Below, piece by piece: positions 1 through 10,799 of a stretch of DNA of 64,000 nt (within the stretch, counting starts at the first letter, position 1; each line of letters begins with the position of its first letter). Source of the stretch: Atriophallophorus winterbourni (lineage: Eukaryota > Platyhelminthes > Trematoda > Plagiorchiida > Microphallidae). A model generated the notes under the pieces. It worked only from the letters and a program-made list of their open reading frames with translations. It did no database searches and was not told the origin of the DNA. Where the stretch lies: NCBI GenBank assembly GCA_013407085.1, contig JACCGJ010001313.1, positions 1 through 64,000 of the forward strand, given 5' to 3'. The position numbers were made by a program, and so were the translations under genes.

Positions 1-440
1 ACAATGCTTATTGAATCTACGGAGCTCGCATAATACAAGAGCTCACACATTTACTCTAACTGTCCCTCACTCGAGACTAAACTGCAGACGACATTTCTTT
101 GCCGTGCGAGTTTGTTTTACTTGGAACAATCTGCCAGATAATGTTGTGAACTCACCAAACCAGCAAACTTTCAAGAGAAGCTTTGATGCCTATTTGACCC
201 TAAACCCGTGCTTTGAAGAAAACTATACATCTTAACACCATACACCTACATTTGTTATCCCACCAATCGAAAACAATTTCTGCCCTTGGATATTTACTTG
301 ATTTTTGAACTGCCCAGTAAGCAATCTAATCCCATTTTTGCTTGTTATATTATTCGTTGTTGTCATATTATTCTGTGGTTTTTTGTAAAGCTATATGTTT
401 TTAGACCATTAAAATTGAATTGAATTGAATTGAATTGATT
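1..440 (+). mobile_element. CR1-like LINE, 3' end fragment
   Basis: The reading frame at 11-235 encodes the C-terminal tail typical of the LINE ORF2 protein in this window (a His-Ser-Arg-Leu-Asn-Cys block, then Trp-Asn-Asn-Leu-Pro). An untranslated tail of about 200 bp follows and ends in tandem AATTG-type repeats at 411-438, the short-repeat 3' terminus expected of CR1-clade elements. The 3' half closely matches 63540-63830, so both are one subfamily. The element is cut by the window start and only the last part is present. Confidence 0.8.
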
Positions 441-1640
441 ATTCTGTACCCTCACACGTTAACTATGTTGTTGTCATATAAATAAAATCTATGTCCACGG
501 CCAAACGATGTTGGATCCCGAACTCCTGCTCAAAGTTCCATCCCGACTTTCTTCCGACTTTTTGATTGTTGAGTTAAGAACAACGTATAGATTAATAGAA
601 CGCAACGACTGTCAGTTGTACATCCATCATAGCACACAAACACCACGCTTTTTGGTGTTAAAAGCGTTGATCACATACGTGGGAGATGCAGAACAAAAGC
701 TCTTAGATCATATACAGAACCATGCTGTTCACAACAACACAATAACATATAGCATCGTTACAACGAAACAAACCAAAGAAGAGTAAGCAAACTTTCCGAT
801 TTAAGAAAAGGTATATTGACACCGCCACTAGTCACAGTGTGACAGTGCAAGTAAATGTAATTCATGACATTCAGTCAAACGACCGCTACTGGTTGAAACA
901 AATGCTTTATACAAATGGGATTTCGGGTAGGAATGATTTACTTTTAAAAGTTTCAACTCAGATTTCAGTCAACATGCAATCAATAATGGAACAACAAAAA
1001 ACCAGGGATTGTCCATGTTATAATTAGATCGAGTGACCTGTTGGACGTTTTAACGGAAGCGTTATTGCGCTTCCATCAAACTGACTTCACATATTCACCT
1101 CCTATAATAAGCGGTAACAATTTGGATGGATTTGTGGTACTAGAGAGTCGCATTAATTGTAAAATATATTTTAATATTAAAGTTGTAAGATTCTGGAGCC
1201 GCTGTTTGAAAAAGAGTGTCCATACAGAAAAACACGATTGTCAAACACAGAATGATTTAGTGATTCTGTGTCAAGCAATGTGTTGCTCATATCCACGCAT
1301 TTTTAAGCTACATCCGAATTTTAACTGTTTGTCGTCATCAGGTGTAGACAGTGAGTTTAACTGCATAGGGTTCGTAAAACGAACCTCGATGTTTAAGCAC
1401 AGAATCACAGCACAGAAGCTCTTCAGGTGCTGAATGCAAGATGCTCACACAACTCGCAGTTATACACCAAAGTTTCAATAGGGATTTAAATTCAGCACTT
1501 AACCTCCGAGCATTAACCACGCAGGTTTGCTGCGTGAAATTCAGAGTGAAATTATGCGAGACCATATAAAAGAAATATTACCATATACCCCGGGTGTGAT
1601 GCGATTCGGAGTACCGGGTAGGACGAATATTATACGATTG
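441..1640. other. No gene recognised; one dispersed repeat
   Basis: ORFs at 508-786 and 1041-1433 have no recognisable domain and look like chance frames. Positions about 1320-1440 belong to a dispersed repeat that also occurs near 47.74 and 56.53 kb and, inverted, near 46.40 kb. They share a block around 'cacagaatcaca'. A hammerhead-like 'cctgatgacg' is readable on the minus strand near 1340, but its second core half is degenerate. Confidence 0.5.
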
Positions 1641-1659
1641 GACTATTGATAAATAGAGA

Positions 1660-1715
1660 AAATGACAGACAGAAAGACAGATAAATTGATAGATAGATAG
1701 ATAGATGGATATAAT

Positions 1716-1746
<31 letters not shown>

Positions 1747-1925
1747 TGATTGATTGCTACATAGAGATATAGATAATTAGATAGATAGATAGATAGATAG
1801 ATTGATTGATTGCTACATAGAGATATAGATAGATAGTTAGATAGATAGATAGATAGATTGCTACATAGAGATATAGATAGTTAGTTAGATAGATAGATAC
1901 ATAGAAATATAGATATATAGATGGA

Positions 1926-1981
<56 letters not shown>

Positions 1982-2112
1982 TGGAGAGATAGAAAGATAG
2001 ATAGATAGATCGACATATAGATAGACAGAGATAAAAAGATAGATAGAGAGAGATAGATATATCGATAAGAAGATAGATAGATAAATAGATGGATAAATAG
2101 GTAGATAAAATT
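1660..2112. repeat. GATA/TAGA microsatellite with TA and GA tracts
   Basis: About 450 bp of imperfect tetranucleotide GATA repeat, with a pure TA run at about 1930-1960 followed by a GA run to about 1981. It lies just downstream (transcriptional sense) of the first Kunitz gene. A shorter GATA tract at 4050-4087 lies at the same place relative to the duplicated second gene, so the microsatellite was probably part of the duplicated unit. Confidence 0.95.
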
Positions 2113-2194
2113 GTCCTGAAATTGCCCCTCATTTAGACCAGAACACTGGGGGTACTTAGCATTAAATATATTATTAAAGTTGCGTGAATCATCA

Positions 2195-2472
2195 CTATCC
2201 TATTGGTTTGCATACATCCTTACACTCTTCCAAGCTGACGAAGTTATTCGGGTTTGCTTCGCATCCTCCCCACGTGAATGATTGGCATTCACCAGCGTAT
2301 GCGTTGTAGAAGTAACGTTGGACCGAAGCTTTACATGGTCCTGGCTTCATCGGATGTTGACACCCTGAATAATACAAAATTACTAACTAAGGTTAATTCA
2401 AAACTCACGAGGTAATTTTGGCCCAGCATTCGCAAGCACAATGACTGTGAATAAAAGACAAAGTTTGATCAT
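2195..2472 (-). CDS. Kunitz-type serine protease inhibitor 1, secreted
   Basis: Two exons on the minus strand: 2409-2472 (signal peptide) and 2195-2364 (inhibitor domain). They are separated by a 44-nt phase-1 intron, 2365-2408, with a GTGAGT donor and a TTCAG acceptor. The spliced product is 77 residues. Residues 1-16 form a hydrophobic secretion signal (MIKLCLLFTVIVLANA). Cysteines at 23, 32, 48, 56, 69 and 73 give the family spacing 8-15-7-12-3. The reactive-site residue after the second Cys is Lys33, preceded by Gly-Pro, which in BPTI-like proteins favours trypsin-like proteases. The Trp-Gly-Gly-Cys and Asn-Asn-Phe blocks are canonical. It should be exported as a tight-binding protease inhibitor; the target is unknown. 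Gene 2 is its tandem duplicate. The splice is predicted from sequence and conserved in four genes here. Confidence 0.93.
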
Positions 2473-2513
2473 TTACGTGTTAGATATAGGTTAGTGGACC
2501 AGATTTTCTGGGC

Positions 2514-2521
2514 GTATATAG
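2514..2521 (-). promoter_or_regulatory. TATA box of Kunitz gene 1
   Basis: The minus strand reads TATATACGCC about 43-49 bp before the ATG at 2472. The same box at the same spacing is kept in the duplicate gene, and similar boxes precede the other Kunitz genes at nearly equal distance. This implies a 5' leader of only about 10-20 nt. Confidence 0.65.
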
Positions 2522-2849
2522 GTTACAATTTAATTATATGGGCGGTAGAAATTCCATGTTGCGTGCCATTTTCTACCTCGGCCACGCACTATGGAAATTT
2601 CGATTTACGTGAGCGGTACAATTCTAAGTTTGTGACGCAAGCGTATTCGATACAGACACGAAATTCCTCAGTATTGATTATACAATACGGGTAGTCTAAA
2701 TGTTCTCACTATTTCATTGAACACTGTGTAGTGGTTCAGGAATAAAGAATATATTTTGCTGACGAAAGTTACGTAGCTTCGCAAACATAACTGCATATTA
2801 AATTTTCATTCATCAAATAAGAAAACACATAATCATGCAGAAAGATCTT

Positions 2850-3129
2850 GATATCTGGGTGTGCGAAAATTTTCAAAACTGTCTGCACTTCGAGAACGTC
2901 TATAAGCGTGAATGCAGCATACTCGACTCACTTAGATGAATTTTAGGACAATTATCGCTGCACTGATTGTCAAAGGTACTCAATACGTACATACACCTAT
3001 TCTTGGATTATACATCGCAAGTTTAGAAAGGATGGACGAAACAAAATCTCTCTACTTAAAAAGATATAGCATAAGACAACCAAAATGGTTACTAGATTAT
3101 ATTATCTACACTTTGAGTAGCGACTAACT
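2850..3129. other. No gene recognised
   Basis: A short frame at 2936-3127 opens with a hydrophobic run that resembles a signal peptide, but no domain follows in any frame and no conserved partner is seen. I find nothing else here. Confidence 0.4.
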
Positions 3130-3425
3130 AAACTTGGATTGTGCTACTTTGAGCGCAGGTGCACTCGAGCTGACCTCGTCCTGACACACCGAATAATCCA
3201 TATGGGTTCCCACCCACTCAGACACTTCTTTAAAATAAGATCCGTTCTCCCTACCCGCAGTCGCAATCTGACCCTTCAAATCCCATATTCCCGATTAATC
3301 TGTTACCCTAACGTTTACCCTTACGTGTATGAATTTCTATGGAACAATATACCACCAGCAATTGTTTCCAAACAAATTGATATGAGCTTCCAAAAAATCG
3401 TCGCGATCATTTTTGCTGAATAATA
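3130..3425 (+). mobile_element. CR1-like LINE, ORF2 C-terminal fragment
   Basis: Frame 3139-3423 carries the C-terminal block of LINE ORF2 (Arg-Ala-Asp-Leu-Val-Leu-Thr, His-Pro-Leu-Arg-His, Ile-Pro-Tyr-Ser-Arg-Leu, Leu-Trp-Asn-Asn-Ile-Pro). The endonuclease and reverse-transcriptase parts are missing. A matching fragment in the opposite orientation lies at 10505-10665. Confidence 0.75.
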
Positions 3426-4047
3426 CTGTCTTGGCCAAAGTATCTCATTGTTTACTTCGTACACACATATAAGTGGACAAACAAATTACCCAAACATATT
3501 TCCGGTCGAAATTCTTTTCTCGGTATCAAATTTGGAATTAAGTTCTTTACACTGTTGAATCTCATGAACGCAAACATTAAAATAACGATTTGTTTTATTT
3601 GTTCTCATATCCCATGGTATTATACAGCTTTTTGCTTTTTCGCCGTGAATCTTGAATTTCACCAACATTTAACCGAAACATTTTTTAGTTGACATTTTCA
3701 CTCATTCAGTGAAACCACTGCATGTATGATACAATAAAATGTTTCAAGTATAACTTATTGTGTCGTACAGTCATTGTCTTTTTTATTATGGAACTAGAAT
3801 TTCAAATCTACCACTCACAAACAACAAGCTTCAGAACGAAGATCAAATTTTGATCGCGATCGGTCAAACGGCTGGAAAATTGTTGATTTTGGCCAACGTT
3901 TGATTTCGACTAATAAATGTTTGTGCGTGCCATACTGTTGGATGAGTCATGTTGTACCTCGGCAACAAACCCAAGTTTTCAATATATTTGAATTGTCTGA
4001 CACGCCCATGACAACGAACTTCCATTGGTTTCACTATGAACATTCTA
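3426..4047. other. No gene recognised
   Basis: AT-rich sequence without a domain-bearing frame. The minus-strand frame at 3486-3668 is short and unsupported. Confidence 0.4.
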
Positions 4048-4049
4048 AC

Positions 4050-4087
<38 letters not shown>
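4050..4087. repeat. GATA microsatellite
   Basis: About nine GATA units just 3' of Kunitz gene 2, placed like the much longer tract 3' of Kunitz gene 1. Confidence 0.95.
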
Positions 4088-4173
4088 CAGCTATGCCCTA
4101 AACATTAATATCATTCTGATCAGAACACCGATGATACTTAGCATTGACTATAATATTCAAATTGCGTGAATCA

Positions 4174-4454
4174 TCATTTTCCTATTGGTTTACATGCAGC
4201 CTTGCATTCTTCCATGCTGACGAAGTTATTGTCATTTGCTTCGCATCCCCTCCACGTGAATCCTTGGCATTCACCAATGTAGCTGTTGTAGAAGTAACGT
4301 TGGATCGAAACTTTACATGGGCCTGGCTTCATCGGCTGTTGACACCCTGAACAAAACAAAATTACGAATTCCGGTTGATTGAAATTTCACGAGGTACTTT
4401 CTGTGAAGCATTAGCAAGCACAATGACTGTGAATAAGAGAAAAAGTTTGATCAT
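4174..4454 (-). CDS. Kunitz-type serine protease inhibitor 2, secreted
   Basis: Two exons on the minus strand: 4391-4454 and 4174-4346, with a 44-nt phase-1 intron (GTGAAA donor). The spliced product is 78 residues, with signal peptide MIKLFLLFTVIVLANA and the inhibitor domain starting at Cys23. Cysteine spacing is 8-15-7-12-3. P1 is Lys33, followed by Val. It is a tandem duplicate of the gene at 2195-2472, differing at scattered residues. One change matters: the first Gly of the usual Trp-Gly-Gly-Cys is Arg, at the position of Gly36 of BPTI, which packs against the binding loop. Specificity or affinity may therefore have shifted (inference). The TATA box at about 4499-4505 keeps the spacing of copy 1. 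Reading frame, splice sites and signal are intact, so I read it as functional. Confidence 0.93.
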
Positions 4455-4497
4455 TTTGCCGAGTGTTAGATATAGGTGAGGGGATTCGTTTTCTGGG

Positions 4498-4506
4498 CGT
4501 ATATAA
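4498..4506 (-). promoter_or_regulatory. TATA box of Kunitz gene 2
   Basis: The minus strand reads ATATACGCCCAG about 45 bp upstream of the ATG at 4454. It is identical in core and spacing to the box of gene 1. Confidence 0.6.
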
Positions 4507-4989
4507 TTTACAAATTGGTTACATGGGAGGTCGAAATTCCATGTTGCGTGCCATTTTCTATCTCGGCCACACACTATAGACCTTTTAGAGTTACGTTAGC
4601 GATACATTTCTAAGTTTTTGACGCAAGTGTATTTGGAACAGACACGAAATTCCTCAGTATTGATTTTACAATACAGGTAGTCTAAATTTTCTCTCTATTC
4701 TACTGAACACTGTGTGAATATGTAAAAATACACTATATATGTGCTGGCAAAATGTACGTAGCTTCGCAATTATCATTACATGGTACATTTTTGTTCATCA
4801 AATAGAAATCACATAATCATGTAATCTATTGTACAGCCTGGCCGAATACTAAGCATTCATTTATACGCAAATCAATATGCAAAAAATACGTTAAACACGG
4901 TTATTATTATGAAAATTGAAAACCAAACATTCAGAAAATAATCAGTTTTTATCGAGAAAACTGCATGGATTTTGATCAAATTATTTCTG

Positions 4990-6210
4990 TTTATCCAGAA
5001 GAACTACACAAAGCCTTAGATAGAAAGCAAGTAATTCATGCCTGCTACCTAGATATCTCAAAATAATTTGTTTGCGTTGACCATACCCTACTACCACAGA
5101 ATGTTGAAAGGCTTGATATCACTGGAAATTTGTTGAATTGGCTATATGACTAAATAACAAATCGCACTACCCATGTACGTGTTGTCGGTGTATTATGAAA
5201 ACTAATCGCAGCAACTGACGGAGTTCCCTAAGGTTCAGTCATTGGTCCGATCTTATTCTTACTTCATGTCAATGAAGTACCGGAAATTGTTCAATGTAAC
5301 ATCTCATTATTTGATTAACACATGAATATATGGCGTTGCATCCTTAGTCGAGAACACTGCTATGGCAAAAAGATCTCGATACACTTCACAGCTGGTCGTT
5401 GAAGAACAAAACGACGTTTAACTTTATCAAATGCAGTCTCATGTATGTGCGGAATCGAGTAGAGTTCACATATCCTATATGTTCACATGACATTGAAAGG
5501 TGCAGTGTAGATGAATATTTGGGGTCTGTATGAAGTCCAGTTTACACGACTCACTTCACACTAACACCGTATTTAAAAAGCGACACGTGTTTTAAATCTA
5601 GTGGACCTGATATTTAGGAAATTTTCACCGTGGATATTCCCAAGGTTCATGAAGTCATGCAGTCATGGTCTCCGTGGCTCAAAAATGATGTAGAACTTAT
5701 GGAGCGAGTCTATTACCGCTTCACAAAACTTGTTTTTAGCATATGAAACAAGCCTTATAAAGAGAGGATAGCTCACCTGAAGCTGCTCGACTTTCTTTAT
5801 TGACGAATCAAAGGAGATCTTATCCTACTTTATAAAATATTCCATACCGCGAACCATCCTTTATAGAATTTATTTACCCCCGGGGATAAAATAAATTATC
5901 GGACGCATGAATATATGCTTTTGGTACCGCATTCACACCTGAACTGTAGAATTAATTTTCATTCTGCCCGTGTCTTTTTTATTTGAAACATTTTACCTTT
6001 TACCGTAGCTCACTCCACTAGCTCACATGATTTTATAACGAAATTAGGCGATGCTAAATTGAATTATTCATTTTGCAAACACATATGTACTGCTCAATCT
6101 AATTTATTATCTTGTTTTATACATATAAATGATTTCCACTATCCTATGGTTATTGTTAAGCTTGTGGCTTTTCAGACCATTAAAAACCTTGAATTTACTT
6201 AAATTAAATA
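4990..6210 (+). mobile_element. CR1-like LINE, decayed 3' half
   Basis: Reverse-transcriptase remnants are readable across frames: Leu-Asp-Ile-Ser near 5050, then Gly-Val-Pro-stop-Gly-Ser followed by Gly-Pro-Ile-Leu-Phe near 5217-5275. The C-terminal tail and 3' untranslated region follow, ending at about 6200 in 'gaccattaaaaaccttgaat', the same terminus as other copies. Many stops and frameshifts show an old dead copy. Confidence 0.75.
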
Positions 6211-6479
6211 TCGGCACACATCTCGACAACCAATCACGCAGAAACTAATGCCAAAATTATTCTATTTCCAATAAACTTTAATTACAATAATTTTTTTAAA
6301 TCATCAACTGTCGCTCTCACATACGCTAAGGCCATTCAACTGGTTGCATAAACCGTGGCGTTACAAACTATCATACCATTTACTGGGTGCCTAATTATAT
6401 CGAAATTCATTGGAAGGTTTGGAATAACAGAAACAGATGATCGCGTGTTGCATTGCAAATGTGATACAGCGATGTCTGG

Positions 6480-7465
6480 CCATGATCAAACGCAGACGAG
6501 CTGACAGGGTGCTAGATATGGTGCGAATGATCTTTGGATGAGGAACGAGAATAATTACATACATCTAACATCGGAAGACGAGCAGATGACAAGGGTATGT
6601 TGCCGTGGAAGGGAATTATTCGCAAAATTACCAGGCTGATGTAGAGTCCTTGTCATGCCACCATTCAAAATTTAAAAAATACAACATGACAAAGTTCAGT
6701 GTACACTTCGAATTCACATGCTCTCTAGTATTTTAGCAACTTTCATGCGTTGCGGAAGTGAAAGTCTTTTGTAAGTTTGTTAGCAGAAACGATAATGTTC
6801 TGTGGTATACAATAAAGTTCTGTCAAACATTGGCACTGTTCAGAAGGATCTTCGTTAATTTCACAAAGTAGGTAATCCCACGAATAATCAACTATTATAT
6901 CCAGCGAACAATGCAGTACGATGTTTAAGCATGGTTCCCATGGTTACAAAATGACATTGCTTTGCTGCAACGCGTATAAGAGCTCGCCAGACTATGCAGA
7001 ATGACTTACGAGGAGAGGATTGCAACTCCGAACCTGTTTGACTTTTCATACCGTCGTGTAAGTGGTGACTTGATGCTGTTGTTTAATATAGAGCATAGAG
7101 CGAAAAGCCCAGGTAAACAACTGTTTCATCGGCAAGAAGCACGTGGTAGAAGGTCGCAGGGATAAAAGTTAACAATTCCATTTTGTAGATCAAATTGCCG
7201 AAATTTCTTTGCTATTGGAGTTTGTTTTTTATGGAACTTCATGCTCCCACACATCAATTGTACATATAACCTGAACATGTTCAAGGCTGAATTCGTCAAG
7301 TATATTTTTACCAAATCTCACCGCCCTACATATGCTAACTTTCCACAATGACACAAATCCTTATTCTTTTTAGCATATCTGATAGTTTCAATCTAGGTTT
7401 ACTGTTCATATTTGCTTTTTAGAGCATTATAAACGTGAATTACCTGAAATTATCTTGAATTTTCG
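6480..7465 (+). mobile_element. CR1-like LINE, decayed 3' fragments
   Basis: The ORF2 C-terminal region is recognisable from about 6880 ('catggttcccatggttacaaaatgac' read in parts matches the other copies) through 7320. A tail follows, ending near 7460 in TTGAAT-like repeats. The patch at about 6500-6590 resembles the block before it in the intact-looking copy. The best matching copy is 10800-11412. Confidence 0.65.
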
Positions 7466-8129
7466 GTAAAGATAATTTTTTTCAGACTGTGCTTCCATGA
7501 AATTGCCAAACATTTATTGCTACAGAAGATTTCTTATCTATAATGTTTTGATGATCGAAGGCCAATTCTACAACATGTGTATCTAGGGAGTTGCGCTAAT
7601 TGCGAGTCGAGCCAATAACTACCTTACATGACCTATACTTTGTATTCCACAAACGATTACTTATAACATTACGAATACTCCCTGTTTAACTATCACATTA
7701 GAATAACAGTACGAGTTTGTAAGTGACTTTCACCCGATCTGATTGCAGCATAAAAAACCTGATCACAACCCTACAGAACTGATTCAGAACTTCCTAAAAT
7801 GTCCTTACTCCGACGTTATCGCCTGAAATCCGGCGGTGTATTTCTAGTCTACTTTAATAAATGTGCATCTCCATGTAATAGAATCCAACATTCTAAACTT
7901 AGAATTGCTGATTTGGTGTTACATTGCCCAGTTAATGAAGATGACTGTACAAACGACCGTTCAACTACATCAGATAACTTGTACAATAATAGACAACAAG
8001 TCCTACAATACATCACGACACCACAATTTACTCATACCAGGCAATGAACACGTGATTGTGTACGTATGTATTTGGGACGAGAACACCACACAGGTCGTTT
8101 CAATTACAATTTAAATGAAAAAAATCCGT
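7466..8129. other. No gene recognised
   Basis: Two overlapping plus frames at 7799-8114 show no domain and no signal peptide. I see no repeat homologue for this stretch in the window. Confidence 0.35.
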
Positions 8130-8400
8130 ATTTATCTGCACTTTAATAAGGCTCACACCACACGACTGGCTTCGGCCTGTTTGCACTCGTTAGGTAAGAA
8201 TAGTAGGAGTAAAGAATAAGGTTGGTACGACCATCCCGTTCAAACACATGGTCCCACTGTCATGTAAAGTGGGTTTGAACGAAAAAGCTGATTTGCATGC
8301 ATTTTAATCACACATACCCTATAACCGGGTTCGAGCTGTCTGCACTCAGGAGGTAGGGATCGTAGGATCACGATCCGCACGCGCTTGCTAATTTGGAAGA
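8130..8400 (-). repeat. Degenerate hammerhead retrozyme, two partial monomers
   Basis: On the minus strand two decayed copies of the hammerhead block appear. One is at about 8320-8375, with CCCTACC, GAGTGCAGACAGC and CCGGTTA. The other is at about 8160-8200, with AACGAGTGCAAACAG and CCAGTCGTGTGG. The text between them carries other monomer landmarks ('ggttggtacgacca', 'tttgcatgc'). Both cores lack CTGATGA, so no activity is expected. Confidence 0.65.
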
Positions 8401-9670
8401 ATGACAATCAAGTCGCACATTTATGACACTGCTGGATAAGGAAAGCATGGCCAAATTGTTTATTCTCGCGTGTCCACACATGTGTCAACAACAATCCCTA
8501 TCATTTTCACTCATGAGGCATTATTATGAACATGAATTGCAGGGATATTTAAAATGAGAGTAAAACGTTTATTTATCGAATCGAATGATCTTCAATTGGA
8601 CAAGCTCTGATTGTCGTTTATCCCTTCATTATACAAATCAATTATGGCTGATCCCGACCTATATAAACAACAGCAGAAAATCAGATTATATTAAGCAATT
8701 ACAATAATAACATTTCAGTGGCGAGAAGCGATTACGTTTTCGGAGACAATGTTCATTACGTTCATTGAATCGACTGATTTCGCGTTCATTGTTCTAACAA
8801 CTCACGATATCGGTTCAAGAGTGACAGAAGGCCAACATCTGATCTCCAAATACGACATTTTGGGCCATCGATCTTAATCGTTTAATTATTCTGTGCTGAT
8901 CAATCCCTGAGGTCAAACTGTCCAACGCAAATCTCGTTCACTCAAGAGTACCACATCACAATATAACACCGATTGATCGAACTCGTTTATTACGCACAAG
9001 ACAAAGAAAAACACCTCAAACTTATAAAGACAAACCTAAAACATGCCCTTTCCGGTTGTTACTTCGATCTGATTAGTCAAAAGATTACCTACCAACAAGC
9101 TCAACTCAAGCCCTCGCAACTCATGACATTGACGAACTAAACGTCGTTCAGCTAACATTGTCCATATACTCCTGAAACGGAGGATGTTGTCAATATACAC
9201 CTTTTGAAAATCAAATCAAAACGGGAACGCATTTGACTTAGTTTCCGACGTTTCTTGTTCTTTATTTGCTCCGTAGGTTGGTGTTCTGCATGTCACCCAA
9301 ATGCTGGTGATTGGAATTAATCGTGAATATTCTCCGCATGTCTACAATATGACGCGCATGCAGTCATTTAAAACCAATCTAACCGTGACCGTGCGTGAAT
9401 AAAATTGTTCACAATTCCAATCTTTATTTAATCCCATTTTTGTTCTTTAGTTGCTTTCAACAGTCGAATAAACATAGGTCGATAATTAACCACAATACAC
9501 GCTTGCTAGTCTCTATTCGTGTAACGAGTTTAAAAGTATCGTTTAAAATATCACACATCTATCAATCCGCACGTCCCGATATGTATACATGTTGCAACTG
9601 AAATTAACTTAACTTCATTAGTATAAACGTATACAAAATCGAGTCGAAATCATGTGGATCACAGAATGGA
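8401..9670. other. No gene recognised
   Basis: AT-rich spacer with no domain-bearing frame. Positions about 8960-9060 weakly resemble the repeat at 18330-18450, but I could not make a firm alignment by eye. Confidence 0.35.
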
Positions 9671-9678
9671 TTGAACCA

Positions 9679-9690
9679 AAATAAATATTC
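9679..9690 (+). promoter_or_regulatory. TATA-like box of Kunitz gene 3
   Basis: AAATAAATATTC lies 29-40 bp before the ATG at 9719, roughly the spacing of the other Kunitz promoters. It is a weaker match than those of genes 1, 2 and 5. Confidence 0.4.
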
Positions 9691-9718
9691 CGTCGCTAAG
9701 CATTGAAGGTGCGTTATC

Positions 9719-9958
9719 ATGAACTTCCTCCAAACTTTGATGCTGATTTTTGCAATCTCCCTCAACCAGGGACTTGGTGCATCTGTGTGCAATCAACCAA
9801 AAGATCCTGGACCTTGCAAACACACGGTCGCTCGGTTCTACTACAACAAACTCGTAGACGAGTGTGAGCACTTCACTTGGGGAGGGTGCCTTGCGAACGG
9901 GAACAATTTCGAAACGTTGGACGAGTGTAACCAAGCATGCGTGCTTTTTTCCATATGA
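9719..9958 (+). CDS. Kunitz-type serine protease inhibitor 3, secreted, intronless
   Basis: A single uninterrupted frame of 79 residues, the only Kunitz gene of the window on the plus strand. Residues 1-21 form a hydrophobic secretion signal that ends near Leu-Gly-Ala. Cysteines at 24, 33, 49, 57, 70 and 74 give spacing 8-15-7-12-3. P1 is Lys34 after Gly-Pro-Cys, predicting trypsin-type inhibition. Trp-Gly-Gly-Cys and Asn-Asn-Phe are canonical. The phase-1 intron that four paralogues carry directly before the first Cys is absent, with codons running straight from signal to domain. The domain resembles gene 1 more than genes 5 and 6. Intron loss or an mRNA-derived copy are the likely explanations. 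The frame is intact and I read it as a real gene. Confidence 0.9.
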   Translation: MNFLQTLMLIFAISLNQGLGASVCNQPKDPGPCKHTVARFYYNKLVDECEHFTWGGCLANGNNFETLDECNQACVLFSI

Positions 9959-9959
9959 A

Positions 9960-10500
9960 AAATGACAACAAGTTTTAAAAATGTATCACTTACTGTTCAT
10001 GAAATTCGCTTTACATGAGTGCATTTTTGTGAATTCAATGTGGTTATTTGCGGTTGGAGTGGGTTACCAAGACTAGGAAGATATTACTGCTTTCTCAGTT
10101 AATCAAATTATTTTGGTGAGTAAAAGTATTAAAAAAATCGATATTGTGAAAATTATTTTAGGGAAAATAACTTTCTGCAATAGTTTAGTTTGTTTTTTAT
10201 TCCTAATTTGATGATACATAATTCACAAGAATGATGAGTTGTACACGTTTGAAATAATGAACATTGTACAGATTAGATGATTGTGTAAGCAAATTAAACA
10301 TTACGTCGAATGATATTTTTGAAAACACTATATGCGAGCACTAGTGTAAAACGGAAGCATTATGGATTTTTTAGTAACCTGGGGACAACACAGTATTATT
10401 TAACATAAAAAATCCTAACGTTTGTTTGAAAATCATTTCAGTCAACGAGGAAAGATTTTGAGAGTAACTGTTTCGTAGATAGCATACACAATTTACATAA
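9960..10500. other. No gene recognised
   Basis: AT-rich 3' flank of Kunitz gene 3. I see no domain, tandem repeat or clear polyadenylation signal close to the stop codon. Confidence 0.35.
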
Positions 10501-10504
10501 ACGT

Positions 10505-10665
10505 TACACCGACAGTTTAATAGGAAACGTGGGATTTGAAGGGTCAGGTTGTTACTGCCGGTCTGAGATTAGAGGTGTCTGAGTGGGTGGGACTCCGTAT
10601 AGATTTTTCGGTATGTCAGCATCAGATCAGCTCTGATGTATCTACGCTCGATATAACACAGTGAT
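10505..10665 (-). mobile_element. CR1-like LINE fragment, minus strand
   Basis: The reverse complement reads through 'ggagtcccacccactcagac' and 'ctgacccttcaaatcccac', matching the plus-strand LINE fragment at about 3180-3300. It is a short isolated piece of the ORF2 C-terminal region, immediately followed by another LINE piece on the plus strand. Confidence 0.65.
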
Positions 10666-10799
10666 GAGTCTAGGCAATCGCTGCTCAAAGGGTACATTGT
10701 ACAATCCAGTTAGCGTTTCAGCTACATTCAGCTACATCCGTTAGAGAAGCGAAATATCTGTTTCCATCCATGGTATCCAAGCTTGTGCTGTATCATCCC

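Larger units (their letters stand above)
2137..2845. repeat. Tandem duplication unit, copy 1 (partner 4115-4822)
   Basis: Sequence before, through and beyond Kunitz gene 1 matches the segment holding Kunitz gene 2 almost continuously. Shared blocks include the 3' flank, both exons, the intron, the TATA region and about 300 bp upstream (for example 'acgtagcttcgcaa' at 2771 and 4753). Divergence is modest and the units are about 2 kb apart in the same orientation. This indicates a direct segmental duplication rather than retroposition. Confidence 0.85.
4115..4822. repeat. Tandem duplication unit, copy 2 (partner 2137-2845)
   Basis: This is the second copy of the segment carrying Kunitz gene 1 with its flanks, in the same orientation. 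Homology fades near 4822 after 'cacataatcatg'. Confidence 0.85.

Noticed and set aside
508..1433. Frames of 92 and 130 residues in the left flank
   Set aside because: No motif, no signal and no homologue; the second overlaps a dispersed repeat.
1881..2132. Frame rich in Ser, Ile, Tyr and Leu
   Set aside because: It is the translation of the GATA/TA/GA microsatellite.
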